This document shows, piece after piece, positions 20,452 to 30,916 of a stretch of 64,000 bases of DNA (positions within the stretch are counted from its first letter, which is position 1; every line of letters starts with the position of its first letter). Source of the stretch: Ornithodoros turicata (taxonomy: Eukaryota; Arthropoda; Arachnida; Ixodida; Argasidae); the NCBI RefSeq assembly GCF_037126465.1, contig NC_088201.1:20444550-20508549 (forward strand). Direction: 5' to 3'. Position numbers and translations under genes: made by a program. Under the pieces are notes generated by a model. That model saw nothing but the letters and a program-made list of their open reading frames with translations. It ran no database searches and was not told where the DNA came from.

Positions 20452-20579
20452 AGCTATTGGATATATTTTTTCCTCGGGGGTCCTCCTTCATTTCCGTGAG
20501 AAAATTTACAATTTGCTTCGCGAGGACGTTTTGTCAATAGGCGATTATGCGCAAAGTATGCGCTTCTTCACTTTAGCAG
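20452..20579 (+). other. possible internal exon, unknown product
   Basis: A strong acceptor (TTTTTTTTTCTTTTTAG) precedes an open 128-bp block that ends at GCAG before GTAGAT. Reading frame: IGYIFSSGVLLHFREKIYN then DYAQSMRFFTLAG. The frame is open through the block and continues to a stop at 20,620. No partner exon was found within reach and no family was recognised. Confidence 0.2.
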
Positions 20580-20620
20580 GTAGATTCATTTCCTTTCTCC
20601 AATTTCTTTGGTTCCTATAG

Positions 20621-21519
20621 TGTCCGGGCAATGTGCAAGACTCCACGGTTAATCATTGAGGACGACCTCGTTCTCGAAAATCTGAAAAACTTATTCCTTT
20701 GAGCGGCTTTCCATCATTCAGTTATACTTGTACTCGCAATTTTATTCCATTATATGTCGTACTTTGTAAGAGGAATGGGAACACAATTGTCTTTACAGAA
20801 TATGCACAGAATGAGTAATCAATAGGCCGAATCACCTGGGAAGAAGCCCAGCAGAATTTTAGATATGTGAATGAAAACGTCGAAAGCTTTATTTAACGGA
20901 GCATGATATTGTTCACGCCACGCCCTTTCCAAATAACCACGCTTATTCAGTAACACACTTCATTATGGAGCAAGAAGCCAACCGAAATGTTTTGTGTATT
21001 CGCATTTAGTCACGCTAGACGCTGTTGGCGCCACCTTTTGAGGTAACGCATCATTGCTCATATTTAGCTCAGTTGTGCCCTTCCTCCCGAATTTCAAGAA
21101 ATGCACTGTGCAACTTTTGTGATGTTAGTATCCGAGAGAGGGGAGAAAATTAAGAGGAGGGCACAAGATGAACAAAAGTAATAGAGGCGGGGACAGACAC
21201 GGACATTAGCAACTGAAAAAATATAAAAAAGCCGGAGAAAGGATGTCTCAAGGTTCGATTTCGTCAGCATAAAAGTAGAGTCGGTTCTGTCTCGGACGAG
21301 GCTCCCTAACTTGCCCCTATTTGCCCTAATTGTTAACCTGATTTTGAGAACGCAACGGTCAGGTGGAGACATCCTACCCGGCGCGGGCGGAAGATTGTCG
21401 AAAGCACGCTCATTGAGCATGAAGGATGAAGACGTGGACATGAAAATGTGAAGAAAGTGAGTGCGATATCCTTTTCGTTGAATGAGGCTCCTTGGCAAGT
21501 CGTCGGTAAACCGTGCCAG
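20621..21519. other. no recognisable gene
   Basis: About 900 bp. A minus-strand frame of 134 codons (21,498-21,094) is motif-free. The stretch GGGGACAGACACGGACATTAG near 21,190 resembles the GGGACAGACACAACACG hairpin arm at 55.2 kb, so it may be the edge of a similar element. Confidence 0.3.
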
Positions 21520-21800
21520 TGTAGAGAGTGCAGTAGCGTAGTGGTAAGCTTACTTGACCGGCAATCAAGGTGTGCGTGGTTTAACTTCCGCCGCTGCGCG
21601 GCTGCTTTCTTGATACATGATTCTGCCGAGAACAGATCCATTGTCCAGGCAGTTGCCGAATACGCGTGGTCATTTCCTGACTGATTTATTTGCCAGATCC
21701 TGATCACTTGTGTTCGCTTGATCAAAACGTAGCAATCTCTCGTGTTCGTGCGCCGTTTTTCTAGCGCCAGGAATCTGCCAGCTAGCACTTTTTTTTTTTT
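21520..21800 (+). mobile_element. tRNA-derived SINE, second family
   Basis: The head has a Pol III box A-like TAGCGTAGTGGTAAGC (21,534 on) and a box B-like GGTTTAACTTCC (21,578 on) with correct spacing, as in tRNA-headed SINEs. The body runs to a T-run (21,787-21,800), which could act as a Pol III terminator. Different sequence from the minus-strand SINE family at 25.6 kb. Not a functional tRNA: the acceptor stem cannot be formed. Confidence 0.6.
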
Positions 21801-21823
21801 GCCCGGTCCCGATCTGGCCGGGC
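21801..21823. repeat. short GC-rich hairpin
   Basis: GCCCGGTC/CCGATCT/GGCCGGGC forms an 8-bp stem immediately after the T-run. It could be an end of a neighbouring element. Confidence 0.4.
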
Positions 21824-22022
21824 AGCAGGCTGCTCAACTGTATCCGGTATCGTCACATCCGCACCGTGAAGGCCCGTATTGGCCCTGATTGGCCCGCGCG
21901 CTGAAGTTAACATGGGTTAGCAATGAACGATGGAAGTCACTGATGAGAGATGGAAGTCACTGAAAAGGTTAGCCAGGCTATATGACTCTAACCCACATCT
22001 TCTGGATTACCATGGATTACTC

Positions 22023-22185
22023 ATGGGTTAGCAGACGACGGAACCGGAAGACGAGCGACCGCGATGCCCCTAGCGTGATTCAAACGACTAAAACCGCTAG
22101 CGTCTGAGCACTCATGTTCGGGTAACAAGTCACCAGACCTGGGCGCCAGGCTAGCACTTTCCGAGCGCTAGGTCGTGTTGTCACA
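22023..22185 (+). repeat. dispersed block shared with 58,300-58,395
   Basis: ATGGGTTAGCAGACGACGGA, GAGCGACCGCGATGCCCCTA and CCGAGCGCTAGG.CGTGTTG occur here and, in opposite orientation, at 58,300-58,395. This copy has an extra stretch (about 22,075-22,150) not found there. The family is unrecognised and non-coding. Confidence 0.65.
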
Positions 22186-22361
22186 TTTTGAGCACACGAA
22201 TTCGCGAAGTGTTTCACGAAACGGCGCCTAATCAGCTGCTATTATAAAACTGTCCTTCGCTAACTGACATGATTTGTCCAGAACAATGGCGGTCGAACCC
22301 CTCGTTTCAACAAACTTCACGTTTACGGTACATATGCCTGTGAGTGTGCGATATGTATAGG

Positions 22362-22768
22362 CAGTGGCGTAGCCAGACCCCCAAAGTGTGTGTGTGGAAG
22401 GGGGAGGGAGGCTCGATACAAGAAAAACACTCCTCCTCTCACCCCCCCCCCCCCGTCGCCGCTGAACATGGGTACACCCACATACACTCATACTTGTGCA
22501 TACAGCGAGATGGGGTGTCCTATGGGGTGTCCTGAGCGGTGAGGCTGCCTCACGAGATTTGAGGTAGGCCGGAAATCCCATGATATCAAAAGTATTCATA
22601 TATGCTGCTTGGATACACGCCATGCATCTAGTGCAAATCCGCGGAGAAAAGATAATGTGCATGGGGGGGGGGGGGGGCAGCACGATCTGCGTGGGTCGGC
22701 CTGTGGCAGGTATGGGGGCTCGAGCCGCCCTAGCCCCCCCCCCCCCCGTTTTCGTGGCTACGCTATTG
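22362..22768. mobile_element. hAT-like non-autonomous element
   Basis: Ends CAGTGGCGTAGCCAGA and the complement CAATAGCGTAGCCACGAAAA, a typical hAT terminus. The flanking 8-mers TGTATAGG and TGTGGCAA agree only at the first three bases, so the duplication is decayed. C-, G- and C-runs of 10-15 bases lie inside (22,442, 22,665 and 22,734). A 206-codon minus-strand frame crosses it but follows the homopolymers and is not a gene. Confidence 0.65.
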
Positions 22769-22779
22769 TGTGGCAATGG

Positions 22780-24084
22780 CATTGTGAAACTGTCGTTCAG
22801 CGAAGGATGTGCGTGGTTGCCTCGGAGGTTTTGGTTACGAAAGTGCATCGGCTTTCTGCTCCTGTCCTCACTCGTGCATGCGGGATATATATATATACAT
22901 ATATTTTTGTATGGGAATTTCTTTTGTTGTACTGTACCTTCTTAATTTATTGTATGTGTATTGTGTATATGTATTGTGTATTGTATTATTGTACTACTCT
23001 GTTGCCATGGGCACGAGGAATGTACAATACGTGTGAGTGATGGGCTATCTCCACCGAAAGTGCCTGCGATTCGCACCGTGCACATCCTAGAAAGGAAAAT
23101 TAATATGCTGCACGACGGCGCAATTTTTTCGCCTTCATCAATATGCGAAAAAGCTCCGGTATTGAAATATGGATAAGTGCGCATACGATGAATATGAGAA
23201 AAGGTGTTTTACTGATTACGCCATACATTATTCTAGCCATTTGTAAAGCCCGCATATTTCACATCGGGGTCCTACGAATTGGACTCTTTGATTGCATACC
23301 TATGTAAACAAAAAAGGAGAGATATTACTGTTGTCCTTGAGGTGAGTTGAGCTGAGAAGAAAAAATGGGGAAAGAGGCACTCATTACGAGAGCCGGCTAC
23401 TCCGGATCACTTCGAAAAACAAAAATGGCTAACTGCAATAAGAACAATGAGGACAGAGACAGCCAGTAAGTCCTCACACACACTACCGCACACACTGCAA
23501 CACTGTTGCAGTGTTGTCCTGTCGTATACCGTTTCGTTTTATCTTGCGCAGTCATGCACACGCTTCTTTATTTTTTTAGGAGGATAAGATGAGCTTTTTT
23601 ATTTTTATTTTTATTTTATTTTTGTCCGAAAGTTAAAGTTGATATCGAGTAATTTTCGCTAATCCATCTGCTTTCGAAATCACCAGAAATGAAAAACACC
23701 CTCGCCGAGAGGTTAGACAAAATGTCGTGATGCATACACGTGGCTGCGTCAAACAACCTGGGAAGCACCTGTTCTGTCTGGATCATCGTCTAACTCTCGC
23801 AGAACAATACGTTATTTTTCACTTCCGCCATTTCAGAAAGCGACCAAACATAACGGTGTCCAGCATTAAACGTCTGAGCTAGCATGCTAGGTAGGCTTGT
23901 ACAGCAGAAGTACATTGCATTGTTAGCAGATACCACGGGCGAGTATAATACTACATTCATATGCACATCCCGCATCATGTACGCCGGTCATAGCAAATCC
24001 GAGTCTGTCGTTGATCACAACATCTGTCATCCGTCGTGAATGTCTTGTTTAGTATTGATTTCCATGTTCTTGCTGTGTTACTTA
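22780..24084. other. no recognisable gene
   Basis: About 1.3 kb of AT-rich sequence with TG/TA microsatellite-like tracts (22,890-23,000), an A/T-rich run at 23,600 and only short frames. Confidence 0.35.
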
Positions 24085-25014
24085 CTGGATGGGCAGTATT
24101 TAAATACGTTGTAATTAAAATAGTATTTAGTATACAAATACATGTATTTATACAGGGTGTCCCAGAAAACGTGTCATTGAATTGTAATAAAAAAACTACA
24201 CCACCGAGAGTCATGCGGTCAATGACATTTGTTCTTACTGGGTTTTTGCCACCTCCTCATGTGAAGGTCGTGTAACGTAAGTTTAATTATGTAAATTTTT
24301 GCGAGCTTAAGTCGGAAATTTGCCTAGTAAAGGTCACTTTTTTACCCCACCAATGTGAAGAGCGTGTCTAACTTAGTCAAATTAATGATAATTGACAGGA
24401 ATATTCGGGAGCTATCCCATCGGAAAAAATTGGTGGGGTAAAAAAGTGACCTTTACTTGGCAAATTTCCGAGTTCAGTTCGCAAATATTTACATAATTAA
24501 ACTTGGAGTACATGTCATTCACATTAGGAGGTGGCAAAAACCTAATAAGAACAAATGCTGTTGACCGCATGATTCTAGGTGGCGTAGTTTTTTTATTATA
24601 ATTCAATGAAACGTTTCCTGGGACACCCTGTATGTTGTATTTAAATACAGACTCGAAAAATGTATTTGTAATTATACTTAAATACCAATTTTTGGGTATT
24701 TACTTTTGTAAATACTTTATAAATACTCCTAAATACGCAAGATAGTGACTCCTATCTTTTTACCTGTTAATAAAATGTTTACCTGTTAAATAAATGCTGT
24801 TGTTCCTTGCTGATTTGCTGTTGATTGCTGTTGCTTTCCAGATGACATCTCCTCAGAGTATTTACGGTAGTAGTTATGGTACTTAAATACTGTATTTTGT
24901 ATGTAAATATACTCATATAGAGAAATAGTTATGCAAAGTATTTAAATACCTCTTTCAACAAAATATTATGTATTTATATTTAAGTGGTCAAAAATGTATT
25001 TATGCCCATCCCTG
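24085..25014. mobile_element. hAT-like AT-rich element, interrupted
   Basis: The ends CTGGATGGGCAGTATTTAAA and the complement CAGGGATGGGCATAAATACA are inverted. The interior is dominated by GTATTTAAATAC variants. The palindromic MITE 24,153-24,630 splits it. No target duplication could be recognised. Confidence 0.6.
24153..24630. mobile_element. 478-bp fully palindromic TA-flanked MITE
   Basis: Ends CAGGGTGTCCCAGAAAACGT and the complement CAGGGTGTCCCAGGAAACGT, with a TA duplication (24,151-24,152 and 24,631-24,632). The two arms are inverted over about 220 bp: for example AAAGGTCACTTTTTTACCCC at 24,336 and GGGGTAAAAAAGTGACCTTT at 24,436. The CAGGGTGTCCCA end is common among Tc1/mariner-type MITEs of arthropods. 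Frames inside (79 and 64 codons) mirror each other and are non-coding. Confidence 0.85.
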
Positions 25015-25554
25015 TCCAGTACATATAATGAGTTCGGAATAGCGCTTGCCTTCCTACACGGTCCTTACATTAGCAGATTGCTCATACCACCAAGGTCAAG
25101 TTGCAACGGTGTGGTTGATCAAAGAACCGAGAACGGCAATGGCACATTTCGTGCAGGAAATAATAAGTTGCTGCTCCAGATGATCATCTTCCTCTCTACG
25201 CATATCCGATGCAGCTTGCTTTTTTCCTTTTTCTTTCTTTTTTGTTGCGTGTCTCCGTTATCAATATAATGATGTTATGTTTGTGGGCAGCGTCACGACT
25301 ATAGCTGGAAGATGAGATGAGATGAGGATAGGAGGGTCGATCAATGTATGACCGGTTGGCGACGACTGTTCATATATTTAAACTGCGGTTTTGAAAAACC
25401 ATGACTTTATTTCTTTGTGCGTGGGCGTGTGTGTTGGAGGGGGCTCATTGTGGAAAAAGCAGAAATTTTCGAGCGACGAATTCGATTTCTCTTTTACTTC
25501 TTTTTGTACCACCTAAGCTCACATTCAACACAGGTCAAACTGCTTGCTCTCAAG
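25015..25554. other. no recognisable gene
   Basis: About 540 bp, with a plus-strand frame of 91 codons starting before it, pyrimidine-rich tracts and a GATGA microsatellite at 25,312. No motif. Confidence 0.35.
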
Positions 25555-25830
25555 TTTTTTTTTTAATTCCGACTTAGCGCCGCGAAGCAGCTGTGACTAT
25601 GAGCAGCGTACAGACCTGGACAGATGGAGATAGGAAGGAGAGGGGGACAGGGGGGTAGTATGTGTCCTGGGCCGACTTGAGGGGGAACTGCGCCGCCATT
25701 CGTCTGGGAAGTCTGCCGGAAAACCCAGGGAAAACCCCAGACAGCACAGCCGGTGCGGGGGTTCAAACCCGCCTCACCTCCCAGTCTCGGCGTGGAAAAC
25801 GACCACCCTAACCACTATGCCACGGGAGCA
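25555..25830 (-). mobile_element. full-length tRNA-headed SINE (Ruka-like)
   Basis: This is the complete copy of the minus-strand SINE family. On its own strand the head carries a box A TGGCATAGTGGTTAGG (plus 25,808-25,823) and a box B GGGTTTGAACCCC (plus 25,758-25,770). The shared body follows (GCTGTGCTGTCTGGGG, CCCAGACGAATGGCGG, CAAGTCGGCCCAGGAC, TCTCCATCTGTCC), ending in an A-tail (plus T-run 25,555-25,564). Size, tRNA head and body resemble published tick SINEs; the name is by resemblance only. Confidence 0.8.
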
Positions 25831-26377
25831 CTTGCTCTCAACAGAACATTATTGATGGAACACAGTTTAAATAGATCGAGAAGAAAAAACTAGGACAAAA
25901 GAAGGAAACAACGAAAAGGTGTCTTTTTTTTTCAATCTCTCCATCTGATTATTGATATCTTTGCGCCAGAAAATCCCAAATCAAACTCAAACTCCATCTT
26001 CTTATTTATTTATTTTTTTCGTCAACATCAACATCAAGGTGTCTTTATTTCCCCACTTCCGGATCTATTTAAACTGCGTTCTACCAATGACGTACATACA
26101 TACACATCTACATATCGCACTAGATATAATACAATCATACATCACACTACATCACACTACATATAATACACATACATACAATCACACTACATATCTGTTA
26201 GCTCAGAGTAAGCAGTTACCCTATCAGTCTCCTTCGTCCCTGTCTGTTGTGACCGCTGTGGAGTCCTACACCGTAAAGCAGGCCGCGGCTTATAAGATGG
26301 TGTTGGTGATGGTGAAAGGGCTCGCCGTTGTCGGCCTCACAGAGGTGGGCAACGTTTTGACTGACGCCCTAGGGAAT
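25831..26377. other. low-complexity stretch, no gene
   Basis: It contains an imperfect repeat of ATCACACTACAT (26,138-26,190) and TTATTTATTTATTTT at 26,002. A 157-codon plus-strand frame (25,952-26,425) crosses it, but it is built on the simple repeats and ends inside the SINE, so I do not call it a gene. Confidence 0.4.
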
Positions 26378-26532
26378 TTGCGTCCTGGGCCGACTTCTAA
26401 GGAAACTGTGCCGACATATGTCTGAAAGCGTCTAAGGAAAACCCAGGAAAAACCCCGGACAGCACAGCCGGCACCGGGATTCGAACCCGGGTACCATCAG
26501 TCTTGACGTGACATGGACAGCACGCTAGTGGG
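26378..26532 (-). mobile_element. SINE copy, partial head
   Basis: Contains CCTGGGCCGACTTCTAAGG, CTGTGCCGACATATGTCTG, CCCCGGACAGCACAGCCGG and an intact box B (GGGATTCGAACCCGGG, about 26,478-26,493). The box A side is diverged. It belongs to the same family as 25,555-25,830 but to a subfamily with a shorter body. Confidence 0.7.
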
Positions 26533-26984
26533 AATGGTGATGTGATAAAGACCCAACCAAGCTTATAACCAACTGGCTTATTCCATACTTACTTTATCTG
26601 CTTTATCCTTCTTTGCTCGTGCGGTGATACTTATGGCTATCGGATACCACAACAACGGCATTAAGAGCAGTGTGCTAGCCCTGTTGTTCAACAAGCTGAT
26701 TGCGCGGGTTCTAGCTACATATACCTCCACCATAACTATCTTGTATTTATTCATCATTTCCTTATTTATACCCCAGCGGCCCAGACGGGGGAACTATGCA
26801 GGACATAGTATACTACAAGGGGATAGCATGTGGGACGCAACACGAAACAAAACAGTAAGAGCACAAAAATTTACAATGCTTTTTCCCTTACAAACAAACA
26901 ATGTTTGACAAATTAGTTCCATATTGTTAGATTACCATAATGATGGGAGAGGGCTTTTACCAAATGATTCGGGTTGTTTCAAAA
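26533..26984. other. no recognisable gene
   Basis: About 450 bp. GTGATGTGATAAAG at 26,536 matches the tail motif seen at about 57,006 and, inverted, at 13,868 and 60,539, so it may be a retroelement 3' tail. A 94-codon frame has no motif. Confidence 0.35.
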
Positions 26985-27318
26985 TTGCTTCATGTGGCAA
27001 CCCATTCAATTCCCCAACGGCAAGGCCTCCGTCGTCGTCTAATGCAGCTTGGGTGCAGCACGAAGACCATGCCCTACACTCTTTGGTCCCGTCCCTCGAC
27101 CTACCCAGTGGGTCGTCACCATAGCCCTGCCCCGTTCCTGGAAGATTTCGGCTTCGCGTCCGCCTTCAGACCGAGCTGTCTCGCGCCATATCGTGCCTGT
27201 GCTGCACTGACTGTATTCCTTCTATTTAGTCTTTTCTTTTTTTAATGTCTATTTTGTGTTTCTTTTCTTTTTATTTTTTGTGGAATAGCAAGCCGGCATC
27301 AACCCCCTCCCCCCTCCA
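26985..27318 (+). mobile_element. LINE 3' end, poly(C)-ended family
   Basis: The frameshifted terminus (LFGPVPRPTQWVVTIALP, then LEDFGFASAF) is equivalent to the ends of the copies at 13.0, 45.6 and 46.4 kb. The UTR has GGAATAGCAAGCCGGC and ends in CCCCCTCCCCCC. It abuts the CR1-like LINE tail to tail at 27,319. Confidence 0.7.
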
Positions 27319-27893
27319 TTCCATTCTATCGTAGCTAGTGGGAAGAAAGATTTCCAAAATAGGTTAGTGTTGCAGTGAAAGCGCTCGCATTTCAAACAGC
27401 GGTCGATGCGTGAAAAGAATGTATGGAAGAGGCAGATGCGATTCACCTTACGACGGAGCTCCAGCGCGGGTTGCTCAATGTTAGGTTTTATTAGTGACGT
27501 ACTTGACTCTTCGGAATAGCCTCACACAACGAAGCGGGGGTGCACGATTCTGAATGGCCCCGTGATTCTTACAAAGGTACACCTGATGAGGGTCCCAGAT
27601 TGACGATGCATACTCATGTTTTGTGCGTAGGAGTGATGTATATGCTTTGCACCTTAGATGTGACGGATTATGTTTAAGACTGCGCCTGAAGAAATTCAGA
27701 GTGTGAGTAGCATCGACAATTATTTTTTGAACATGATGATTCTATAATAAATCGGACAAAAATAGAACACCTAGGTAAGTATCAGAATAAAGTCATCGAC
27801 AACAAATTGGTTAACCCTCTGGCGACAAAAGGCAACGTGACAACGTTTCTGTAAGTTCAAAGGCATTAGCCACTGTTTACACAGGTTGCTTAA
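27319..27893 (-). mobile_element. CR1-like LINE, distal part (thumb and C-terminus)
   Basis: Downstream portion of a LINE ORF2 on the minus strand. It begins at the TTAA site with LCKQWLMPLNLQKRCHVAF, continues with THTLNFFRRSLK, then EYASSIWDPHQVYL and a terminal FPLATIEWNGG. Several frameshifts and stops occur. The upstream RT part lies beyond the TTAA element at 35,118 and the next insertion at 36,183. The motifs EYAS.IWDPHQ and W.MPLN are typical of CR1/L2-type RTs. Confidence 0.75.
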
Positions 27894-28379
27894 AGGGACT
27901 CTGACCAGAAGTTGTGGGAGCTCTTTCGTACTTGCAGTCGATAACGCACCCAACAAGGACTCTCCATGCAAAAATTCACGCATTAAAACCCCACAGTTTC
28001 TCTAAACTCGAATTTTAAACATTCGACTTCATCCGAGTGCAGCACGCCTAGCGTGAAACCGAGAAAACATACGTTTATATAGAATATCCACCCCGGCCCA
28101 CCATCAAAATGACGTCAACATGAGGGCCACTGACAACACCCACAATTGGCTCAAACGCGTCACATGGTCACACACTACCATGTCATTTCCCTTTATGAAA
28201 TGTCATTTATATGTTAATATGTTTTTGTTACAGAGTCTCAAAAAGAAAAATATACCTTGCATTTAACACATGCAGTACGTTTTGCGATTGCTATTTCAAT
28301 CTGCGTTCTGTTGTCTTGCGTTCCATATGGTTCCGTATCCGGTCAGTTGTAATGGCTGCCATATGACGAGCTTGCGAAC

Positions 28380-28847
28380 TTGTGTGATTCCCGGCTCCAT
28401 CCTACCTTTTTCGGGTCATTGTATTTGGTGTTGGAGTTGTTCGCCATAACCCGAACGTTTCACCTATCATTGCGACGTACTGTTCCTGATCTGTTGCGAA
28501 GCAACGAACCGCTACGACAGCCACTCGCCTCAGCGAAATTCTGTCTGCTGCATATCAAAGGAGCATCGGGACCTGATGATGTACTGCAAATGCTGAAGTT
28601 GAATTCTTTGAACCTTCATCTAAAGAAACCAAGTGTGCCGTGTGGTTCTGACGGAAAAGTAGTTTCAACAAGGTTAGCACATTTCTTTTTCAGTTACAGG
28701 TCCACGCACTCAAAACCATACAAGTGCATTCGATCATTCTCGTGGCTGTTCTGTAACACGTATGCTTTCTTATACGTATCCCACAGAACTCTCCGCTTCA
28801 TGAACCCAGTTATACTTTATGTGACCCATCTGATGGCTCCTGACTAG
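28380..28847 (+). CDS. unassigned 155-codon frame in the TTAA element
   Basis: Open from 28,380 with Leu-rich segments (YLVLELFAIT, LKLNSLNLHLKK) and no known motif. A possible intron GTTAGC...TTTTTCAG lies inside (28,672-28,695). There is no signal peptide and no transposase triad. It may be the internal gene of the transposon or chance; I cannot assign a function. Confidence 0.2.
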   Translation: MCDSRLHPTFFGSLYLVLELFAITRTFHLSLRRTVPDLLRSNEPLRQPLASAKFCLLHIKGASGPDDVLQMLKLNSLNLHLKKPSVPCGSDGKVVSTRLAHFFFSYRSTHSKPYKCIRSFSWLFCNTYAFLYVSHRTLRFMNPVILYVTHLMAPD

Positions 28848-29679
28848 GCTATGCCGCTCTAAAGCATTGAGATCACGAAAGGTCGTGGGGGCTGCACCTT
28901 TGCTTTTGAAAGATGAAGCAGTCATTCCACACTGTGCTTACTGGCTTTGTATGGAGTCTGACAAATCCGACATGCCTGGACTGCCTTATTCAAGGAAGTT
29001 TGAAATGTAAGTATGTGTTATATTGGTTTCACATATCCCCACCACATATTGAATGTGTATATCGCTGTACTTTTGATGCTATAGCATATCTAGCGTACAT
29101 TATTATTGAACACCTAGTGCGAAACACCCAACACCAGCCACACAATGCCCACAATTGTTTATGCCTTTTCTTCCACTGATTATTTTTATTATAATATTAT
29201 TTTAGTATAATCATCTGATTTTTAATAGTCACAATTTTCCCATGCTTTTGGCGCACTATAGCCTGAGTTGCTTATGCGCCATCAAAATTGAATAATCATC
29301 ATCATTTTTGACTGCATTATCCACTTGAAGTGTCATGTTTCAGTTGGAGACAATGATGTGGCCAGAGATAGTTTTTGCTTTCGTTCCGGAGGTGCTCATT
29401 TCAGAAGAATAATCACTGTGAAGTTTGTTTTCGGAAACATTAAGAGGACTAAAACTAAACGCTTTTCTTTCAGAGCATATCTTATGTACCTGCATTTCAA
29501 TTAAGATCTGTGTTACAACAATGACTGACCACTCAACAGTGATGAACATTTGAAGGTGGAAGTGCCGGAACGAAGATGCGTTAATCTGTGTGAAAAGTGC
29601 TTTGTATGTGTCTGAGTCATGGCCATAGGTTGCAAGCTAATTTCTGTCTTCGTAAGAGGTGTCAACTATGCTCTTTCTA

Positions 29680-30110
29680 TCTACTAACCAGCTCCACTTT
29701 AGGGTTTCTTGTAAATGGAGCACATCATATACCAGCACGTTGTTAACTATGTTGAGTCTAAATTTCTTATTTTTTTGAATTCCAGCATGGCTTTAAAAAA
29801 GGGTATTTAGACAAAAGTAACATAATTCGGTCACAGCATTTTAAACTGTCTTGCTTTCTGGGTTCACGTAGATGCAGTATTTTTTTTATTTTGTAAGGGC
29901 TTTTGACACTGTGCTTTATGCTTGCTTGTTGGCCAAACTAGCCCATTAAAATTTGATCCTGCTACCATTAACTGGATATGCAGTTTCTTGACTAACCGCC
30001 ACCATGCCAACAACTCGTGAGGAGAACCTATCATATCGCCACCATGCAGCATTTGTCACGTTACATATGCATCACATTTTAATCAAGTGCGAAGCAAGGC
30101 CTTTAGGTGA
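29680..30110 (+). mobile_element. heavily decayed LINE RT fragment
   Basis: Pieces of a CR1/L2-type RT in changing frames: CKWST.YTSTLLT, then VRAFDTVLYACLLAKLAH (29,899 on), FDPATINWICSFLTNRHHA and ISPPCS. The RAFDTV block corresponds to the F.KAFDTV RT motif. Many stops; lies inside the TTAA element. Confidence 0.6.
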
Positions 30111-30373
30111 TCGGTCTTGTATAATTAGTTACACGCCCCTTCGTTATTTAACACCACATGGTTCTTCAACCTATGACAGATAAATAAATATATTGCGAAG
30201 TAAATTGTTTACAAGGCTGATTACCCCCTTTCACCACATTACCGCAAGCAATTGTTAGAGTAGTGGCCCAGGGTATGAAGCTCGCCACTAATCATTATTC
30301 AAACAAAGTACATAATGTAGAATCCTTTACTGAAAACACCGACTTAACACAACAATTGAGAACAAAGAGAGTG

Positions 30374-30412
30374 AACGTTTCGTCGCCTATCCGGGTGGCA
30401 TCATCGCTGCAA
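30374..30412 (-). ncRNA. hammerhead-like motif, inverted copy
   Basis: On the minus strand: CGATGA, TGCC-ACCCGGATA-GGCG and CGAAACG, the order CUGANGA / stem II / GAAA of a hammerhead core with one core change (CTGATGA is CGATGA here). It forms an inverted repeat with 30,876-30,911. Penelope-like elements are known to carry hammerhead ribozymes in their terminal repeats. The stem I and III partners are not convincing, so it is probably a decayed ribozyme. Confidence 0.35.
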
Positions 30413-30873
30413 CAGAGAACAGTCACAAACAACATCGAAGGAGACAAATCAGTGGTGTGCATTCCTTTCATCCAAGGTGTTTCATACGCCATTTGAAGGG
30501 AGCTGCGCCCATCAGGCACTAAGACTGTGATTATAAAGTTAAGTGCACAGACTGTGATGCAACCTACATTGGCAAGACAGACAAAAGACGTGGGACAAGA
30601 CTAAAAGAGCACACAAGGGACGTTGCCAGGGCTTCTAATGCTACTGAAACCAGGACCAAATCAGACTACCATTGTTGTCCTAATGAATATGTATTTAATT
30701 TTGATGGTGCGGTAACCTTTGCACATGACCAGCGATGTGGCCTTAGAAAGTGCTTAGAGTCCTGGTTTATCAGACGTGATGCATCACCCTGTAATACAAA
30801 CAGTGGTCCCCTATCGGATGTGTATGACGCCCTCTTAGATAAGTAGGTTGATGTGCTCGTCTTTGGCCCTTGT

Positions 30874-30916
30874 TGTACTGATGATGCCACCCGGATAGGC
30901 GGCAAAACGTTTACGC
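30874..30916 (+). ncRNA. hammerhead-like motif downstream of GIY-YIG
   Basis: CTGATGA (30,878-30,884) is followed by TGCC-ACCCGGATA-GGCG and GGCAAAACG; the canonical GAAA is CAAA here. The core order and the loop ACCCGGATA equal the inverted copy at 30,374. The position just after the ORF agrees with the terminal-repeat location of hammerheads in Penelope-like elements. Activity is doubtful because of the GAAA change. Confidence 0.35.

Noticed and set aside
22228..22848. 206-codon minus-strand gene
   Set aside because: It crosses the hAT-like element and its homopolymer runs (Pro/Gly stretches) and has no domain.
25758..25823. functional tRNA gene
   Set aside because: Boxes A and B are present but there is no acceptor stem, and the sequence continues into a SINE body with an A-tail.
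25952..26425. 157-codon plus-strand gene
   Set aside because: Built on TTATTTATT and ACATC simple repeats and terminates within a SINE.
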